A stretch of 64,000 nt of DNA from Arthrobacter sp. MN05-02 (GTDB lineage Bacteria > Actinomycetota > Actinomycetes > Actinomycetales > Micrococcaceae). How positions within the stretch are numbered: position 1 is the stretch's first letter; every line of letters starts with the position of its first letter. The stretch is from NCBI GenBank assembly GCA_004001285.1, contig AP018697.1, positions 3,224,001 through 3,288,000 on the forward strand, written 5' to 3'. A program made the position numbers and the translations under genes. Under the pieces are notes generated by a model. That model made no database searches and had not been told where the DNA came from. It was given only the letters and a program-made list of their open reading frames with translations. Of the stretch, positions 26,045 through 35,690 are shown one piece after another.

Positions 26045-28128
26045 CAGTGACGACGACGACAGGGTCCGCGACCGGCGCCACCATGAATCCGACGGTCAAT
26101 CAGAGTGTGCAGGAGCTCATCGAGCGCTCCAACCGGCTGGGCTCGGACAAGCGCACCACGAACTACGCCGGCGGCAACACCTCCGCGAAGGGACTGGGCT
26201 TCGACCCCGCCACCGGCGAGGACGTGGAACTGCTCTGGGTCAAGGGCTCCGGCGGGGACCTGGGCACCCTCAAGGAATCCGGCCTCGCCGTCCTGCGCCT
26301 GGACCGCATGCGGGCGCTGCGCAGCGTCTACCCCGGCGTGGAGCGCGAGGACGAGATGGTCGCGGCCTTCGACTACACGCTGCACGGCAAGGGCGGGGCT
26401 GCACCGTCGATCGACACCGCGATGCACGGCCTCGTCGACGCCGCGCACGTGGACCACCTGCACCCCGACTCGGGCATCGCGATCGCCACCGCGGCCGACG
26501 GCGAGGCGCTCACCACCACGATCTTCGGATCCAAGGTGGTATGGGTGCCCTGGCGCCGCCCAGGTTTCCAGCTCGGACTCGACATCGCCGCCATCAAGGA
26601 CGCCAACCCCGAGGCCATCGGCACGATCCTCGGCGGGCACGGCATCACGGCCTGGGGCGACACGTCCGCCGAGGCCGAGGCGAACTCGCTCTGGATCATC
26701 GAGACCGCCGAACGCTACATCGCCGAGCACGGCAAGGCCGAACCCTTCGGTCCCGCCCTCGAGGGCTACGCCGCGCTGCCCGACCAGGAGCGCAGGGCCA
26801 AGGCCGCCGCCCTCGCACCGACCATCCGCGGGCTCGCCTCCACCGACAAGGCGCAGGTGGGACACTTCACCGACGACCCCCGCGTCCTGGAATTCCTCGC
26901 CTCCACCGGGCACCCGCGCCTCGGCGCGCTCGGCACGAGCTGCCCTGACCACTTCCTGCGCACCAAGGTCAAGCCGCTCGTCCTCGACCTCCCGGCCGGC
27001 GCCGACGTGGAGAGCTGCCTGCTGCGCCTGCGCGAACTGCACACCGAGTACCGGGCGGACTACGCCGCATACTACGACCGGCACGCGACCCCGGGGTCCC
27101 CCGCGATGCGCGGCGCGGACCCGGCGATCGTGCTGGTGCCCGGTGTCGGCATGTTCTCCTTCGGCGCCAACAAGCAGACCGCCCGCGTCGCCGGGGAGTT
27201 CTACCTCAACGCCATCAATGTGATGCGCGGCGCCGAAGCCATCTCCACCTACTCCCCCATCGAGGAGAGCGAGAAGTTCCGCATCGAGTACTGGGCGCTG
27301 GAAGAGGCCAAGCTCGCGCGGATGCCCAAGCCCAAGTCCCACGCCGGACGCATCGCCCTGGTGACGGGAGCGGCGTCGGGCATCGGCAAGGCCATCGCCA
27401 CACGCCTGGCCGCCGAAGGTGCGTGCGTGGTCATCGCGGACCTGAACATCGACAGCGCGAGCAGTGTGGCCGAGGAACTCGGCGGCCCCGACGTCGCCAT
27501 CGGCGTCCAGGCTGACGTCACCGACCCCGCCCAGGTGCTCCAGGCCGTGCAGGCCGCCGTGCTGGCCTTCGGCGGACTGGACCTCGTGGTCAACAACGCC
27601 GGGCTGTCCATCTCCAAGCCGCTGCTCGAGACCACCGAGAAGGACTGGGACCTGCAGCACAACGTCATGGCGAAGGGCTCCTTCCTCATGTCGCAGGCCG
27701 CCGCGAAGGTGCTGATCGAGCAGGACATGGGCGGGGACATCATCTACATCTCCTCGAAGAACTCCGTGTTCGCCGGCCCCAACAACATCGCCTACAGCGC
27801 CACGAAAGCCGACCAGGCGCACCAGGTACGTCTGCTCGCCGCCGAACTCGGCGAATACGGCGTCCGCGTCAACGGCATCAACCCCGACGGCGTGGTCCGC
27901 GGCTCCGGGATCTTCGCCGGCGGCTGGGGCGCCAAGCGCGCCGCCGTCTACGGCGTCGAGGAGGACAAGCTGGGCGAGTACTACGCCCAGCGCACCCTGC
28001 TCAAGCGCGAGGTGCTGCCGGAGAACGTCGCCAACGCGGTGGCCGTCCTGACCTCGGCCGAACTCTCGCACACCACGGGCCTGCACATCCCCGTGGACGC
28101 GGGCGTCGCCGCCGCGTTCCTGCGCTGA
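26041..28128 (+). CDS. rhaD: Bifunctional rhamnulose-1-phosphate aldolase/short-chain dehydrogenase
   Basis: A 695-residue fusion. Residues about 20-410 form a class II aldolase (NYAGGNTSAKG; HVDHLHPDSGIAIA with zinc His; LGGHGITAWGDT). Residues about 430-690 form an SDR dehydrogenase with TGAASGIGKA, NNAGLS, ISSKNS and YSATKAD (Tyr/Lys). The first half yields DHAP and L-lactaldehyde; the second presumably oxidises or reduces the lactaldehyde. This architecture is known for rhamnose loci in actinobacteria, rhizobia and bacilli. Confidence 0.93.
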   Translation: MTVTTTTGSATGATMNPTVNQSVQELIERSNRLGSDKRTTNYAGGNTSAKGLGFDPATGEDVELLWVKGSGGDLGTLKESGLAVLRLDRMRALRSVYPGVEREDEMVAAFDYTLHGKGGAAPSIDTAMHGLVDAAHVDHLHPDSGIAIATAADGEALTTTIFGSKVVWVPWRRPGFQLGLDIAAIKDANPEAIGTILGGHGITAWGDTSAEAEANSLWIIETAERYIAEHGKAEPFGPALEGYAALPDQERRAKAAALAPTIRGLASTDKAQVGHFTDDPRVLEFLASTGHPRLGALGTSCPDHFLRTKVKPLVLDLPAGADVESCLLRLRELHTEYRADYAAYYDRHATPGSPAMRGADPAIVLVPGVGMFSFGANKQTARVAGEFYLNAINVMRGAEAISTYSPIEESEKFRIEYWALEEAKLARMPKPKSHAGRIALVTGAASGIGKAIATRLAAEGACVVIADLNIDSASSVAEELGGPDVAIGVQADVTDPAQVLQAVQAAVLAFGGLDLVVNNAGLSISKPLLETTEKDWDLQHNVMAKGSFLMSQAAAKVLIEQDMGGDIIYISSKNSVFAGPNNIAYSATKADQAHQVRLLAAELGEYGVRVNGINPDGVVRGSGIFAGGWGAKRAAVYGVEEDKLGEYYAQRTLLKREVLPENVANAVAVLTSAELSHTTGLHIPVDAGVAAAFLR

Positions 28129-28129
28129 C

Positions 28130-29605
28130 ATGGCCGGGAGTCGGAGCGGGACCGCCGGGCAGGCATTCGCCGCCGTCGACATCGGGGCGTCCTCCGGGCG
28201 CGTGATCCTCGGCACCATGACGGACGCGGGGCCCGAACTCGTCACGGTGCACCGCTTCCCCAACGGGGTGCAGTTCCTCGGGGGCGCGCTGCGCTGGGAC
28301 GTCGAGGCACTGTTCGCCGAGGTCCTGACCGGCCTGGCTGCCGCGGCGGCTGCCGCGGCAGCCGCCGGGACCACGGTGACCAGCATCGGGATCGACACCT
28401 GGGCCGTGGACTACGGGCTCGTCGACGACGCCGGAGCGCTCCGGCACCTGCCGTTCAGCTACCGCGACGGACGCACCGAGGCGACCATCGGCGTCGTGCA
28501 CGCGGCGCTGCCGCCCGAGCGGCTCTACGCACGCACAGGACTGCAGTTCCTGCCGTTCAACACCCTCTACCAGTTGGCTGCGGAGCGGTCCCTGTCCGGT
28601 GTCCAGGCCCTGCTGATCCCGGACCTGCTGGCCTACCGGCTCACCGGCGAGCGCCGCACCGAGGCCACGAACGCCTCCACCACGGGCCTGCTCGACGCCG
28701 CGACGGGCATGTGGGCGGAGGACCTCCTCGAAGCGCTCGGACTGCCTCCCGACCTCTTCCCGCCGCTCGTGGAGCCCGGGAGCGTCGTCGGGCACCTGCT
28801 GCCCGCCATCGCCGCGGGGACAGGGCTGCCGGAGACCACCGCCGTCGTCGCCGTCGGGTCCCACGACACCGCGTCGGCGGTGGCCGCGGTGCCGGCCGGG
28901 TCGTCCCGTTTCGCCTATATCTCCTCCGGGACCTGGTCGCTCGTCGGCGTCGAGCTCGATGCACCCATCCTCGGCGACGGGAGCCGCGCGGCGAACTTCA
29001 CCAACGAGCGTGGCGTGGACGGCACCATCCGGTACCTGCGCAACACCGGCGGGCTCTGGCTCCTGCAGGAGTGCCTGCGCGAGTGGAGCGTGGAGGGACC
29101 GGAGCCGGACCTCCTCGGGCTGCTCGCCGCCGCAGCGGAACTGCCGGCCGGGGGACCGGTGATCGACGCCGACAGCAACGACTTCCTCGCACCGGACGGG
29201 ATGCCGGCACGCATCCGACGGGCTGCCGAGGCCGCGGGCCATGTCGCGCCGTCGTCCCGGGCGGCTGTGGTGCGGTGCATCCTGGACAGCCTCGCGGAGG
29301 CCTATGCCCGGACGCTCCGGGACGCCGTCCGGCTGTCCGGACACGCCATCGACGTCATCCACGTGGTGGGTGGAGGGTCGCAGAACGCGCTGCTGTGCCA
29401 ACTGACCGCGGATCGGACCGGGCTGCCGGTCCTCGCAGGTCCCGTGGAGGCGACGGCACTCGGCAACGTCCTCGTCCAGGCCCGGGCCGCCGGTCTGGTC
29501 GCTGCCGGCCCGGGGCTCGCGGGGATCAGGGAGGCGGCGCGCGCCGCGACCTCCACGGTGCGCTACGAGCCCGCGGACCTCGCGGCGCTGTCCCCGACGG
29601 GGTAG
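28130..29605 (+). CDS. rhaB: L-rhamnulokinase
   Basis: A 491-residue FGGY sugar kinase. The N-terminal phosphate loop reads AAVDIGASSGRVILG. TSIGIDTWAVDYGLVDDAG holds the catalytic Asp, VGSHDTASAVAAVPAG precedes the ADP loop, and IHVVGGGSQNALLCQLTADRTG lies in the C-terminal domain. It phosphorylates L-rhamnulose at O1. It begins one base after the aldolase stop. An Ala-rich run of about 10 residues (near residue 70) is a local low-complexity insertion. Confidence 0.92.
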   Translation: MAGSRSGTAGQAFAAVDIGASSGRVILGTMTDAGPELVTVHRFPNGVQFLGGALRWDVEALFAEVLTGLAAAAAAAAAAGTTVTSIGIDTWAVDYGLVDDAGALRHLPFSYRDGRTEATIGVVHAALPPERLYARTGLQFLPFNTLYQLAAERSLSGVQALLIPDLLAYRLTGERRTEATNASTTGLLDAATGMWAEDLLEALGLPPDLFPPLVEPGSVVGHLLPAIAAGTGLPETTAVVAVGSHDTASAVAAVPAGSSRFAYISSGTWSLVGVELDAPILGDGSRAANFTNERGVDGTIRYLRNTGGLWLLQECLREWSVEGPEPDLLGLLAAAAELPAGGPVIDADSNDFLAPDGMPARIRRAAEAAGHVAPSSRAAVVRCILDSLAEAYARTLRDAVRLSGHAIDVIHVVGGGSQNALLCQLTADRTGLPVLAGPVEATALGNVLVQARAAGLVAAGPGLAGIREAARAATSTVRYEPADLAALSPTG

Positions 29606-29647
29606 CCGGACGGCAGCGGGGCCCGTCGCGGTCGACGTGCGGGTGCG

Positions 29648-30490
29648 TCACATGCGCCCGAAGACGGAGCGGATGATGGCGAACACGCCGTAGCAGACGA
29701 GTCCGATCGCGATGATCGTGAGGACGTAGACACCGAACGGGTGGTACTGGAGCGCTTTCAGGCTGCCATCCAGTCCGGTCGATTCCTGCGGGTCGCGGTC
29801 CAGGCCCGCGATGACGAAGAGTCCTCCGACGAGGAGCAGCGCGAGTCCCTTGGCCACGTGCCCCACGACGCCGAGGAGTTCGATTATCCGCCCATGAGCG
29901 GTGTCCTCGAAGGCGCGGAGCTCCGGCCGGAAGCCGCGCCGGACCCCCTTGACGACGAAGTGCACGCCGATGCCCAGGACGACCCCTGCGGCCACGAACA
30001 CGAGCAGCACCCCGACGTCCGAGGACAGGAGGGACCGCGTGAAGTCGACCGTCGATTCGGAGGAGTCCGGGCCGTCGCCGAGTCCGAACCGTGCGAACGT
30101 CCCCGCCATGGATCCGTAGATGACCACGAGGGATCCCGACGAGATGTGCTTCCCGATCCGCTCGCCCGTCGGCAGGTGCCGCGCGCGCAGGGTGGCCTCG
30201 CTGAGCTGCCACAGCGCGAGGCCGGCGCAACCGACCGCGCAGATCCACATGATCGGCGTCCCGAGTGGTCCCTCGGCGACCTCCTCGAGCGCGCCGGTCG
30301 GCTCGGCCTCGCCGTTGCCGCCGAAGGCGAGGCGCAGCGCGATGACGCCGATCAGGATGTGCACCACGGCGAGTGCCGCGAATCCGAGTCGTGCCGCGAC
30401 GTCGAGCGCACGCGTGTCGGACACCTGCTCTACCGCATCCGCTGCCCGGGCGGTGCGTCCCTGCCCCTCGGCGCTACGGTCCGTCGTCAC
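29648..30490 (-). CDS. DUF1206 membrane protein
   Basis: A 280-residue membrane protein with six hydrophobic helices arranged as three repeats of a two-helix unit (ARLGFAALAVVHILIGVIAL, then IYGSMAGTFARFG, then VGHVAKGLALLLVGGLFV), as in DUF1206. It probably starts at the GTG at 30490 after GGACGGAG; the open frame continues upstream without coding character. Function is unknown. Confidence 0.78.
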   Translation of the reverse strand: MTTDRSAEGQGRTARAADAVEQVSDTRALDVAARLGFAALAVVHILIGVIALRLAFGGNGEAEPTGALEEVAEGPLGTPIMWICAVGCAGLALWQLSEATLRARHLPTGERIGKHISSGSLVVIYGSMAGTFARFGLGDGPDSSESTVDFTRSLLSSDVGVLLVFVAAGVVLGIGVHFVVKGVRRGFRPELRAFEDTAHGRIIELLGVVGHVAKGLALLLVGGLFVIAGLDRDPQESTGLDGSLKALQYHPFGVYVLTIIAIGLVCYGVFAIIRSVFGRM

Positions 30491-30769
30491 AGCTCCGTCC
30501 TTCCGCGCTCGCACTGTCCCGCCGTCCTGCGGGCGGACGGCCGTGGTTGTCACTTCAAGCATAGGAGAACGGGCCGAGCGGGCGACGGGCGGTACCTGGC
30601 TTGCTCCCGCTGCGACCCGGCGACATGTACGGGCGCGGCGCTCTTGAGGCACGGCCGCCGAGGCGGCACACTGGACAAGCCAGTCCCACCCGGCACGACA
30701 GCGCGCACGATGGTCTCTCAAAAACTCCTCGGTCAGTCGACAGCGCTGCCTCGACGACTTGGAGCAAGC

Positions 30770-32329
30770 ATGGTGAACGACGAAGTCGTGACAGAGGGCG
30801 GCTCGCTGCGCCTCGCGCAGGAGCGCGACCTGATCACCGTCCTCGAGGAGGTCGAGATCAGCGTCGACCTCGCCTCCGCGATCGCGGAGGCCACCCAGGT
30901 GAAGGCTGTCGCGGAGTCGCTGGGACGGTCCGACGTCGCCTTCTGGGCCGAGGTCACGGCACTGGACGCGCTGGCCCGCTCGGAGGGTTCTCCCGACGCG
31001 ATGAGCCGGGGGAAGGTCATCCTCGACTGGGCGACGCTGCAGGGCGATGCCCGCCTGGCCAGCCGGTGCCACGCGCTCCTCGCGATGATGAACCTGATCG
31101 CCGGCCATTCGGGTGCAGGGGCCGAACACGCCACCATCGCGGTGACCCTCCTCGACGGGACCGAGCAGCCACGCCTGCTGGCGAAGATGCTGACCCGCCA
31201 GGCCCTCGGGCTCCTCGCTGCGGGACTGCTGGAGCAGGGGTTCGATGTCTCACGCCGGGCCCTCGCCCTGGCCGAACAACTGGACGACCACGAGCTGCTC
31301 TCCCGGCTCGCCTCCAATGCCTTCCATTCGGCACTCGACGAGCTCATGCCGGACGAAGCCCGCTTCTGGCTGGAGCGGCTCGAGTCCATGATCGCCGCAT
31401 CGCCGGACCTGGAAGTGGAACTGGGCGACGTCCTCGCGCGCGGGCACCTCGCCGCCGGCCGCCCGGTGGACGCCCTCGCCGTCCTGGAGCGGTCCGGTGA
31501 CATCGGTCCGACCGATGCCCAGCCCGAGACCCGGGCAGGCCGGATGCTCCTGCTCGCGCAGGCCCACCACGGACTGGGGAACCTTCCCGCAGCGATCGAC
31601 GCCCTGGACGAAGCCGACCGGATCACCGTGCACCATGCACTCGAGGAGGTCGCGTCGATGGTCCTCGAGGAGCGCGCCTCCGTTGCCGCGTCCTGCGGGG
31701 ACTACCGGCTCGCCTACGAACTCCACCGCACGTTCCACCAGGCCGCCAGGACGCGCTGGATCGAGACGCGCCGGTCGCAGGTGGACCACCTCTTCGCGGA
31801 GCAGAACGTCATCGCGGCCCTGGAGCGGGCGGAGCAGGCGGAGGCCGCGGTCGCCATCGACCCGCTCACCAAGGTACGGAACCGGCGGTGGGTCGAGGAC
31901 TCCCTGCCCGACGTCGTCCGCGCCTGGCAGACCGGCGGCCCCTGGACGGGTTCCCTCGCCATCCTGGACCTCGACCACTTCAAGCAGGTGAACGACCGTT
32001 TCGGACACCACGCGGGCGACGACGTGCTGGTCGCCGTCGCCGGATGCCTCCAGGACTGCCGGGGTGTCCGTGATGTCGCGCGCATCGGCGGCGAGGAGTT
32101 CCTGCTGGTCCTGCAGCAGCACGCCGACCAGGAGCAGGTGGCCCGGGACGTCCTGTCCGCCGTCCGCGCCCTACGCTGGCCGCACGTCGACACCGAACTG
32201 CGTCTCACGGCGAGTATCGGCTTCGCGGGGTGCGAACCGGGGCCGGTGGCAGCCCTCCTGCGCGAGGCGGACCGCCGCCTGTACCGTGCCAAGCGGGCCG
32301 GCCGTGACCGCGCCGAGGGCCCCTGGTAA
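30770..32329 (+). CDS. GGDEF diguanylate cyclase with helical-repeat N-terminus
   Basis: A 519-residue soluble protein. Residues 1-350 are helix-rich with TPR-like pairs (ARLASRCHALLAMMNLIAG, LLARGHLAAGRPVDALAVLE, LLAQAHHGLGNLPAAIDALD). Residues 365-515 form a GGDEF domain: DPLTKVRNRRW, LDLDHFKQVNDRFGHHAGD and the active-site IGGEEF with GGEEF at 440. No clear RxxD inhibitory site is seen. It should make c-di-GMP, perhaps under control of a bound ligand. The start follows GGAG; the longer upstream frame is a shadow. Confidence 0.86.
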   Translation: MVNDEVVTEGGSLRLAQERDLITVLEEVEISVDLASAIAEATQVKAVAESLGRSDVAFWAEVTALDALARSEGSPDAMSRGKVILDWATLQGDARLASRCHALLAMMNLIAGHSGAGAEHATIAVTLLDGTEQPRLLAKMLTRQALGLLAAGLLEQGFDVSRRALALAEQLDDHELLSRLASNAFHSALDELMPDEARFWLERLESMIAASPDLEVELGDVLARGHLAAGRPVDALAVLERSGDIGPTDAQPETRAGRMLLLAQAHHGLGNLPAAIDALDEADRITVHHALEEVASMVLEERASVAASCGDYRLAYELHRTFHQAARTRWIETRRSQVDHLFAEQNVIAALERAEQAEAAVAIDPLTKVRNRRWVEDSLPDVVRAWQTGGPWTGSLAILDLDHFKQVNDRFGHHAGDDVLVAVAGCLQDCRGVRDVARIGGEEFLLVLQQHADQEQVARDVLSAVRALRWPHVDTELRLTASIGFAGCEPGPVAALLREADRRLYRAKRAGRDRAEGPW

Positions 32330-32334
32330 TTGCG

Positions 32335-33099
32335 TCAGGACTGCCGGGAGAGCCACTCACCGAGCGCTGCCCGTACGAGTTCAGCCCCGCGGGGGCCGCC
32401 GTAGTTGGCGGCGAAGCGCGGATCGGACACGTACAGGTCCCCCAGCCCCCGGATGTACTCCGCCGACAGGGACCCGTCCTCCCCGGTCGGCAGGCCGGGC
32501 ACGCCGGAGAGCCAGGCGAAGTGGCGTCGGGCGAGGGCCTGTGCCTCGTCGCCGGCCGGGGACACACCCCGCGCGGCGGCATCGGTCCATCCCGCATCGA
32601 GTGCCGCGACGTCGTCACCGAACGCAGCCTTCTCGTCGTCGCTCTTCCCGCGCCACCAGGAATCACCCTGCTCGTACGCGTCGCGCCCCCATCGCTGCTC
32701 GACCTCGTCCCTGTACTGCGTGTGGTCGAATCCGTTGAACATCTGCTCCGCCATGGGTTCTTCTCCCTGTTCGAGGGCCTCCACCGTGGTGAGGACCGCG
32801 GTGATCTGCCGGTCGAGCCGCTGTTGCTCGCCGCGGAGGTGGTCGAGGTGGCGGCGCAGGGCAGCTGCCGGGGCATCCGCGGATCTGTCGTCGAGCACGT
32901 CGCGGATGGCCGGCAGCGGCAGCCCCAGGGACCGCAGCAGCAGGATGCGCTGGAGCCGCACGAGGGTGTCCGCGTCGTAGTACCGATAGCCGTTGGCTCC
33001 CACGCGGGAGGGTTCGAGCAGCCCGACGTCGCCGTAGTGGCGCAGGGTCCTGCTCGTCGTCCCCGCCAGGCGCGCGACGGTCGTGATCGGATAGTCCAC
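32335..33099 (-). CDS. TipA-like MerR-family regulator with TipAS domain
   Basis: A 254-residue protein starting at GTG (33099), chosen for the strong GAGGAGAGGACGGGG site. The N-terminal MerR winged helix is clear (TTVARLAGTTSRTLRHYGDVG, ANGYRYYDADTLVRLQRIL), followed by a coiled coil and a C-terminal TipAS domain (FNGFDHTQYRDEVEQRWG, RHFAWLSGVPG). TipAL of Streptomyces senses thiopeptides. This protein has no Cys at all, so the covalent capture known for TipAS is not possible; ligands are probably other multidrug-like compounds. Confidence 0.87.
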   Translation of the reverse strand: MDYPITTVARLAGTTSRTLRHYGDVGLLEPSRVGANGYRYYDADTLVRLQRILLLRSLGLPLPAIRDVLDDRSADAPAAALRRHLDHLRGEQQRLDRQITAVLTTVEALEQGEEPMAEQMFNGFDHTQYRDEVEQRWGRDAYEQGDSWWRGKSDDEKAAFGDDVAALDAGWTDAAARGVSPAGDEAQALARRHFAWLSGVPGLPTGEDGSLSAEYIRGLGDLYVSDPRFAANYGGPRGAELVRAALGEWLSRQS

Positions 33100-33261
33100 C
33101 TGTCCCCGTCCTCTCCTCGGGCGCATCGGGCGCCCGTGGGAACAACGGTAGGAGTTGACGTTGCGTCAAGGTCAAGGGCTGCCGGCCGGTCCTCGTGTCC
33201 GTGCACGGACGGCCGCCCTCCCGGAGCCGGGCCCGGCGCTACCTCCGTCCCGCCGCGCGGA

Positions 33262-33525
33262 TCAGCTGTACCAGAACCACTGCGGCGGACGCCATGATGC
33301 CGGCACCGCATGGGCGTTGAACGTGCCGCATTCGGAGCAGGTGTAGCTGGCGCTCGCGGGGATGAGGTCGGTGGAGTGCTCGGCCTGACGCGCGGGGACG
33401 AACTCCTCGAAGATCAGGTACTCGTCGGTCCGGCATCGGGGGCAGGAAGGTGCTTCGCCCATCTCGAGGGGTGAAAAGGGCGAGCTGCTGGTGCGCAGGC
33501 TCCGCCCGTGATCGATTGTTGTCAT
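33262..33525 (-). CDS. Small zinc-ribbon-like protein
   Basis: An 87-residue protein with two Cys pairs, CPRC (about residue 28) and CSEC (about 63), spaced as in a zinc ribbon. An acidic stretch and VPASWRPPQWFWYS end follow. The ATG at 33525 is preferred over a GTG three codons upstream. Function unknown; it diverges from the HTH protein at 33.7 kb. Confidence 0.55.
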   Translation of the reverse strand: MTTIDHGRSLRTSSSPFSPLEMGEAPSCPRCRTDEYLIFEEFVPARQAEHSTDLIPASASYTCSECGTFNAHAVPASWRPPQWFWYS

Positions 33526-33678
33526 AGGATTCACCGTTTCGGTCTTGCAACCGGCGCTGGATGCAAGTAGTAAGGGTACTTATACCTAAAATATAGGCGC
33601 CGACTACGCGTTCCGGAAGCAGGGAATACGTGCCGGCGGACGGGCGTGCGGAGGTCCGACGGCTGGCACAATGGCCCT

Positions 33679-34170
33679 ATGACGGCCAGGTCCCCTCGCT
33701 CCGCAGCGGCATTGTCCCCCGAGCAGGCAGCCCCCCTGCGGCGCGCCCTCGCAGCGAGCGGGGACGTCACCGTCTTCGTCGACGGTACGGCCCACCGGTT
33801 GCCGGACGAGGCCCAGGCAGCCGTCGTCGACCTGCTCGCGCGCCTGTCCGACGGCGACGCGGTCCAGGTGACGTCGGTCGCCGAGCTGCTGACCACCTCG
33901 CAGGCCGCGGAACTCGCCGGCATCTCGCACAGCTACCTCCGCAAACTCACGGACGCCGGGACCCTCGCGGTGGAGTACCGCGGGTCCCACCGGCGCATCC
34001 GCAGGTCCGACGTCGAGGACTGGCTTCGCAGCCAGTTGCGCCGCAGGGAGTCCTCCACAGCGTCGGCCGCTCCGCCGGCTGCAGCGGATGCCACCGGGAG
34101 GGCCACGGCCGGGGTTCTCGCGGGAGGAGCGGGAGAATCCGCGGCCGAGCGCGGGGACCTCCCCACGTGA
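33679..34170 (+). CDS. Excisionase/antitoxin-type helix-turn-helix protein
   Basis: A 163-residue protein. Residues about 78-125 form a MerR/excisionase-like winged helix: LLTTSQAAELAGISHSYLRK, then a wing region YRGSHRRIRRSDVEDWL. The N-terminal part (DVTVFVDGTAHRLPDEAQ) is seen in DNA-binding antitoxins paired with PIN toxins. No PIN gene follows; the C-terminus is Ala/Gly-rich. It may be an orphan antitoxin or a solitary regulator. Confidence 0.65.
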   Translation: MTARSPRSAAALSPEQAAPLRRALAASGDVTVFVDGTAHRLPDEAQAAVVDLLARLSDGDAVQVTSVAELLTTSQAAELAGISHSYLRKLTDAGTLAVEYRGSHRRIRRSDVEDWLRSQLRRRESSTASAAPPAAADATGRATAGVLAGGAGESAAERGDLPT

Positions 34171-34203
34171 CGGGACGCCGCCCGGGGTTCCGCCTCCGGC
34201 CGG

Positions 34204-35422
34204 TCAGGACTGCTCGAACCGGGGGCGGGACCTCCACCTGCGCGCCTTCAGCGCGAGGTGCAGTTCCAGCCGCACCAGCCCGGCGAGCGGGTCGACGCCG
34301 ATGACCGAGCGGATCCTGCTCAACCGGTTGTAGACGCTGCTGCGATGCAGGTGCAGCTGGGCGGCCACGTCCTGCACCGAGCCGTTCTTGTCGTAGAGCA
34401 GCTCGAGCACCGGCAGGAGCTCGTCCAGGCGGTCGGCCTCGCTCAACTCGGCGAAGTGCACGCTGCCGAGGGCGGGAGCCTGCCAGCCCACGGCGCCGAG
34501 GAACTGGTAGACACCGATCTCGGAGTACGGGCAGACCCTGGCGAGGTTGGGATCCACCGCGGCCGCCTGCACGGCATGCTGCGCCTGCTGAAAGGCCCCT
34601 TCGAGGCTCCGCGGATCTGCGGCCGGCTCGCTCAGGCCCAGTACCATCCGGCCCGCGGGTCGGCCTGCCCGCTTGGCCACCTCCGCCCGGAAGCCGTCCA
34701 GGACGTGCTCCAGCACGCTGCGTCCGACGTCCGGCGCGCAGAGCAGGACGGAGAAGGCTGCGGCTCCTGCGCTGAAGAGGACGGGCGCGACGCCGACGGT
34801 CGCCTGGAGAGCGAGCGTGCGGTGGAGGAGGGCCGCCTCGTGGGGGTCGCCGCCGACGCCGTCGGACAGCTCGTGCACCACCGCGAGGCGCCACGGACCA
34901 TGGCCGCCGAGCTCGCGCCACCCCCGCAGCTCGTCGACGGCGCCCGCCACACCCCGGCACGCCGCGAGGAAGGTGGCCTCCCGCTGCGTTCGCCGCGCGG
35001 AGGACGCCGTATCGGTCTCGAGGAGCAGCTCCGCGAGCCGGTCGATGGTCGGCCGGGCCGCGGGGAGGACGGCGAGGATCTCGGAGGCGGGGTCGTCGAT
35101 GGACTGCTGCTGCACCCAGAGATAACCCACCCGGAAGCCCCGCACGAGCAACGGGACGCAGACGCGCCCCAGCATGCCGAGATCCTCGTTGGCGGGGACG
35201 GCGACGGCACGCACGGCCTGCGCGATCCCGTGGCGGAGCTGCCACTCGCTGACGTCGGCGGGGACCTTCTTGCTCAGCAGGAAGTTCACGCGGACCCGGT
35301 CCGCCGTGGTCTGGTGGCTGCTGTAGGCCAGGAGCACGCCGTCGGGATCCTCGAGGGGAGAGTCCGCGACCGAGCTTCTGCGCGATGGATTCGACGACGT
35401 CCTCGATGGCCTGGTTCTGCAC
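34204..35422 (-). pseudogene. PucR-family regulator (AdeR-like), disrupted near the N-terminus
   Basis: The gene should start at 35422 (MQNQAIEDVVESIAQ) and continue as VADSPLEDPDGVLLAY, but these parts are in different frames. The break is at 35366-35373, where the coding strand has one copy of TCGGTCGC. Two tandem copies would restore the frame and give the family-typical KLGRSVA. The rest (about 385 residues) is intact and ends with a PucR HTH (NGSVQDVAAQLHLHRSSVYN, NRLSRIRSVIGVDP). Divergent to ald; PucR-type AdeR activates ald in Bacillus, so the same role is likely. Confidence 0.75.
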
Positions 35423-35690
35423 AGGCCAACATTAGGCGGGCGCGCCGTCCGAAGCGACATCTGCCGCCCCGGAACTCGACATCTGTCGATGGCATTCTCC
35501 GGCCCGCGCTGCTAGTGGCCCAGCTCACAATGCCCCCGCGGCCCGGGATCCCGGGGTCGGCGCCGGATCCGCTCTGTCACCTCCGCTCGGAGCCGTCGGC
35601 GGAGGACCCAGAAGTCTGCCCACAGGCCCCGGCACGGTCCCTATTCTGGAGCTACCCCCGTCCGCCCGATCGCACCCCTGGAGAACCCAA

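Noticed and set aside
28350..28380. GC-rich repeat coding an Ala run in rhaB
   Set aside because: Low-complexity codons in a surface loop; not a regulatory or mobile repeat.
25984..28398. 804-residue minus-strand frame opposite the rhamnose genes
   Set aside because: Antisense shadow; the sense strand encodes the recognised aldolase-dehydrogenase.
29741..30769. Upstream extension of the GGDEF protein
   Set aside because: It runs antisense to DUF1206; an ATG with a GGAG site at 30770 starts the real protein.
34204..35460. PucR reading frame starting at 35460
   Set aside because: Its first ~30 residues are a shadow of the true start at 35422 in another frame.
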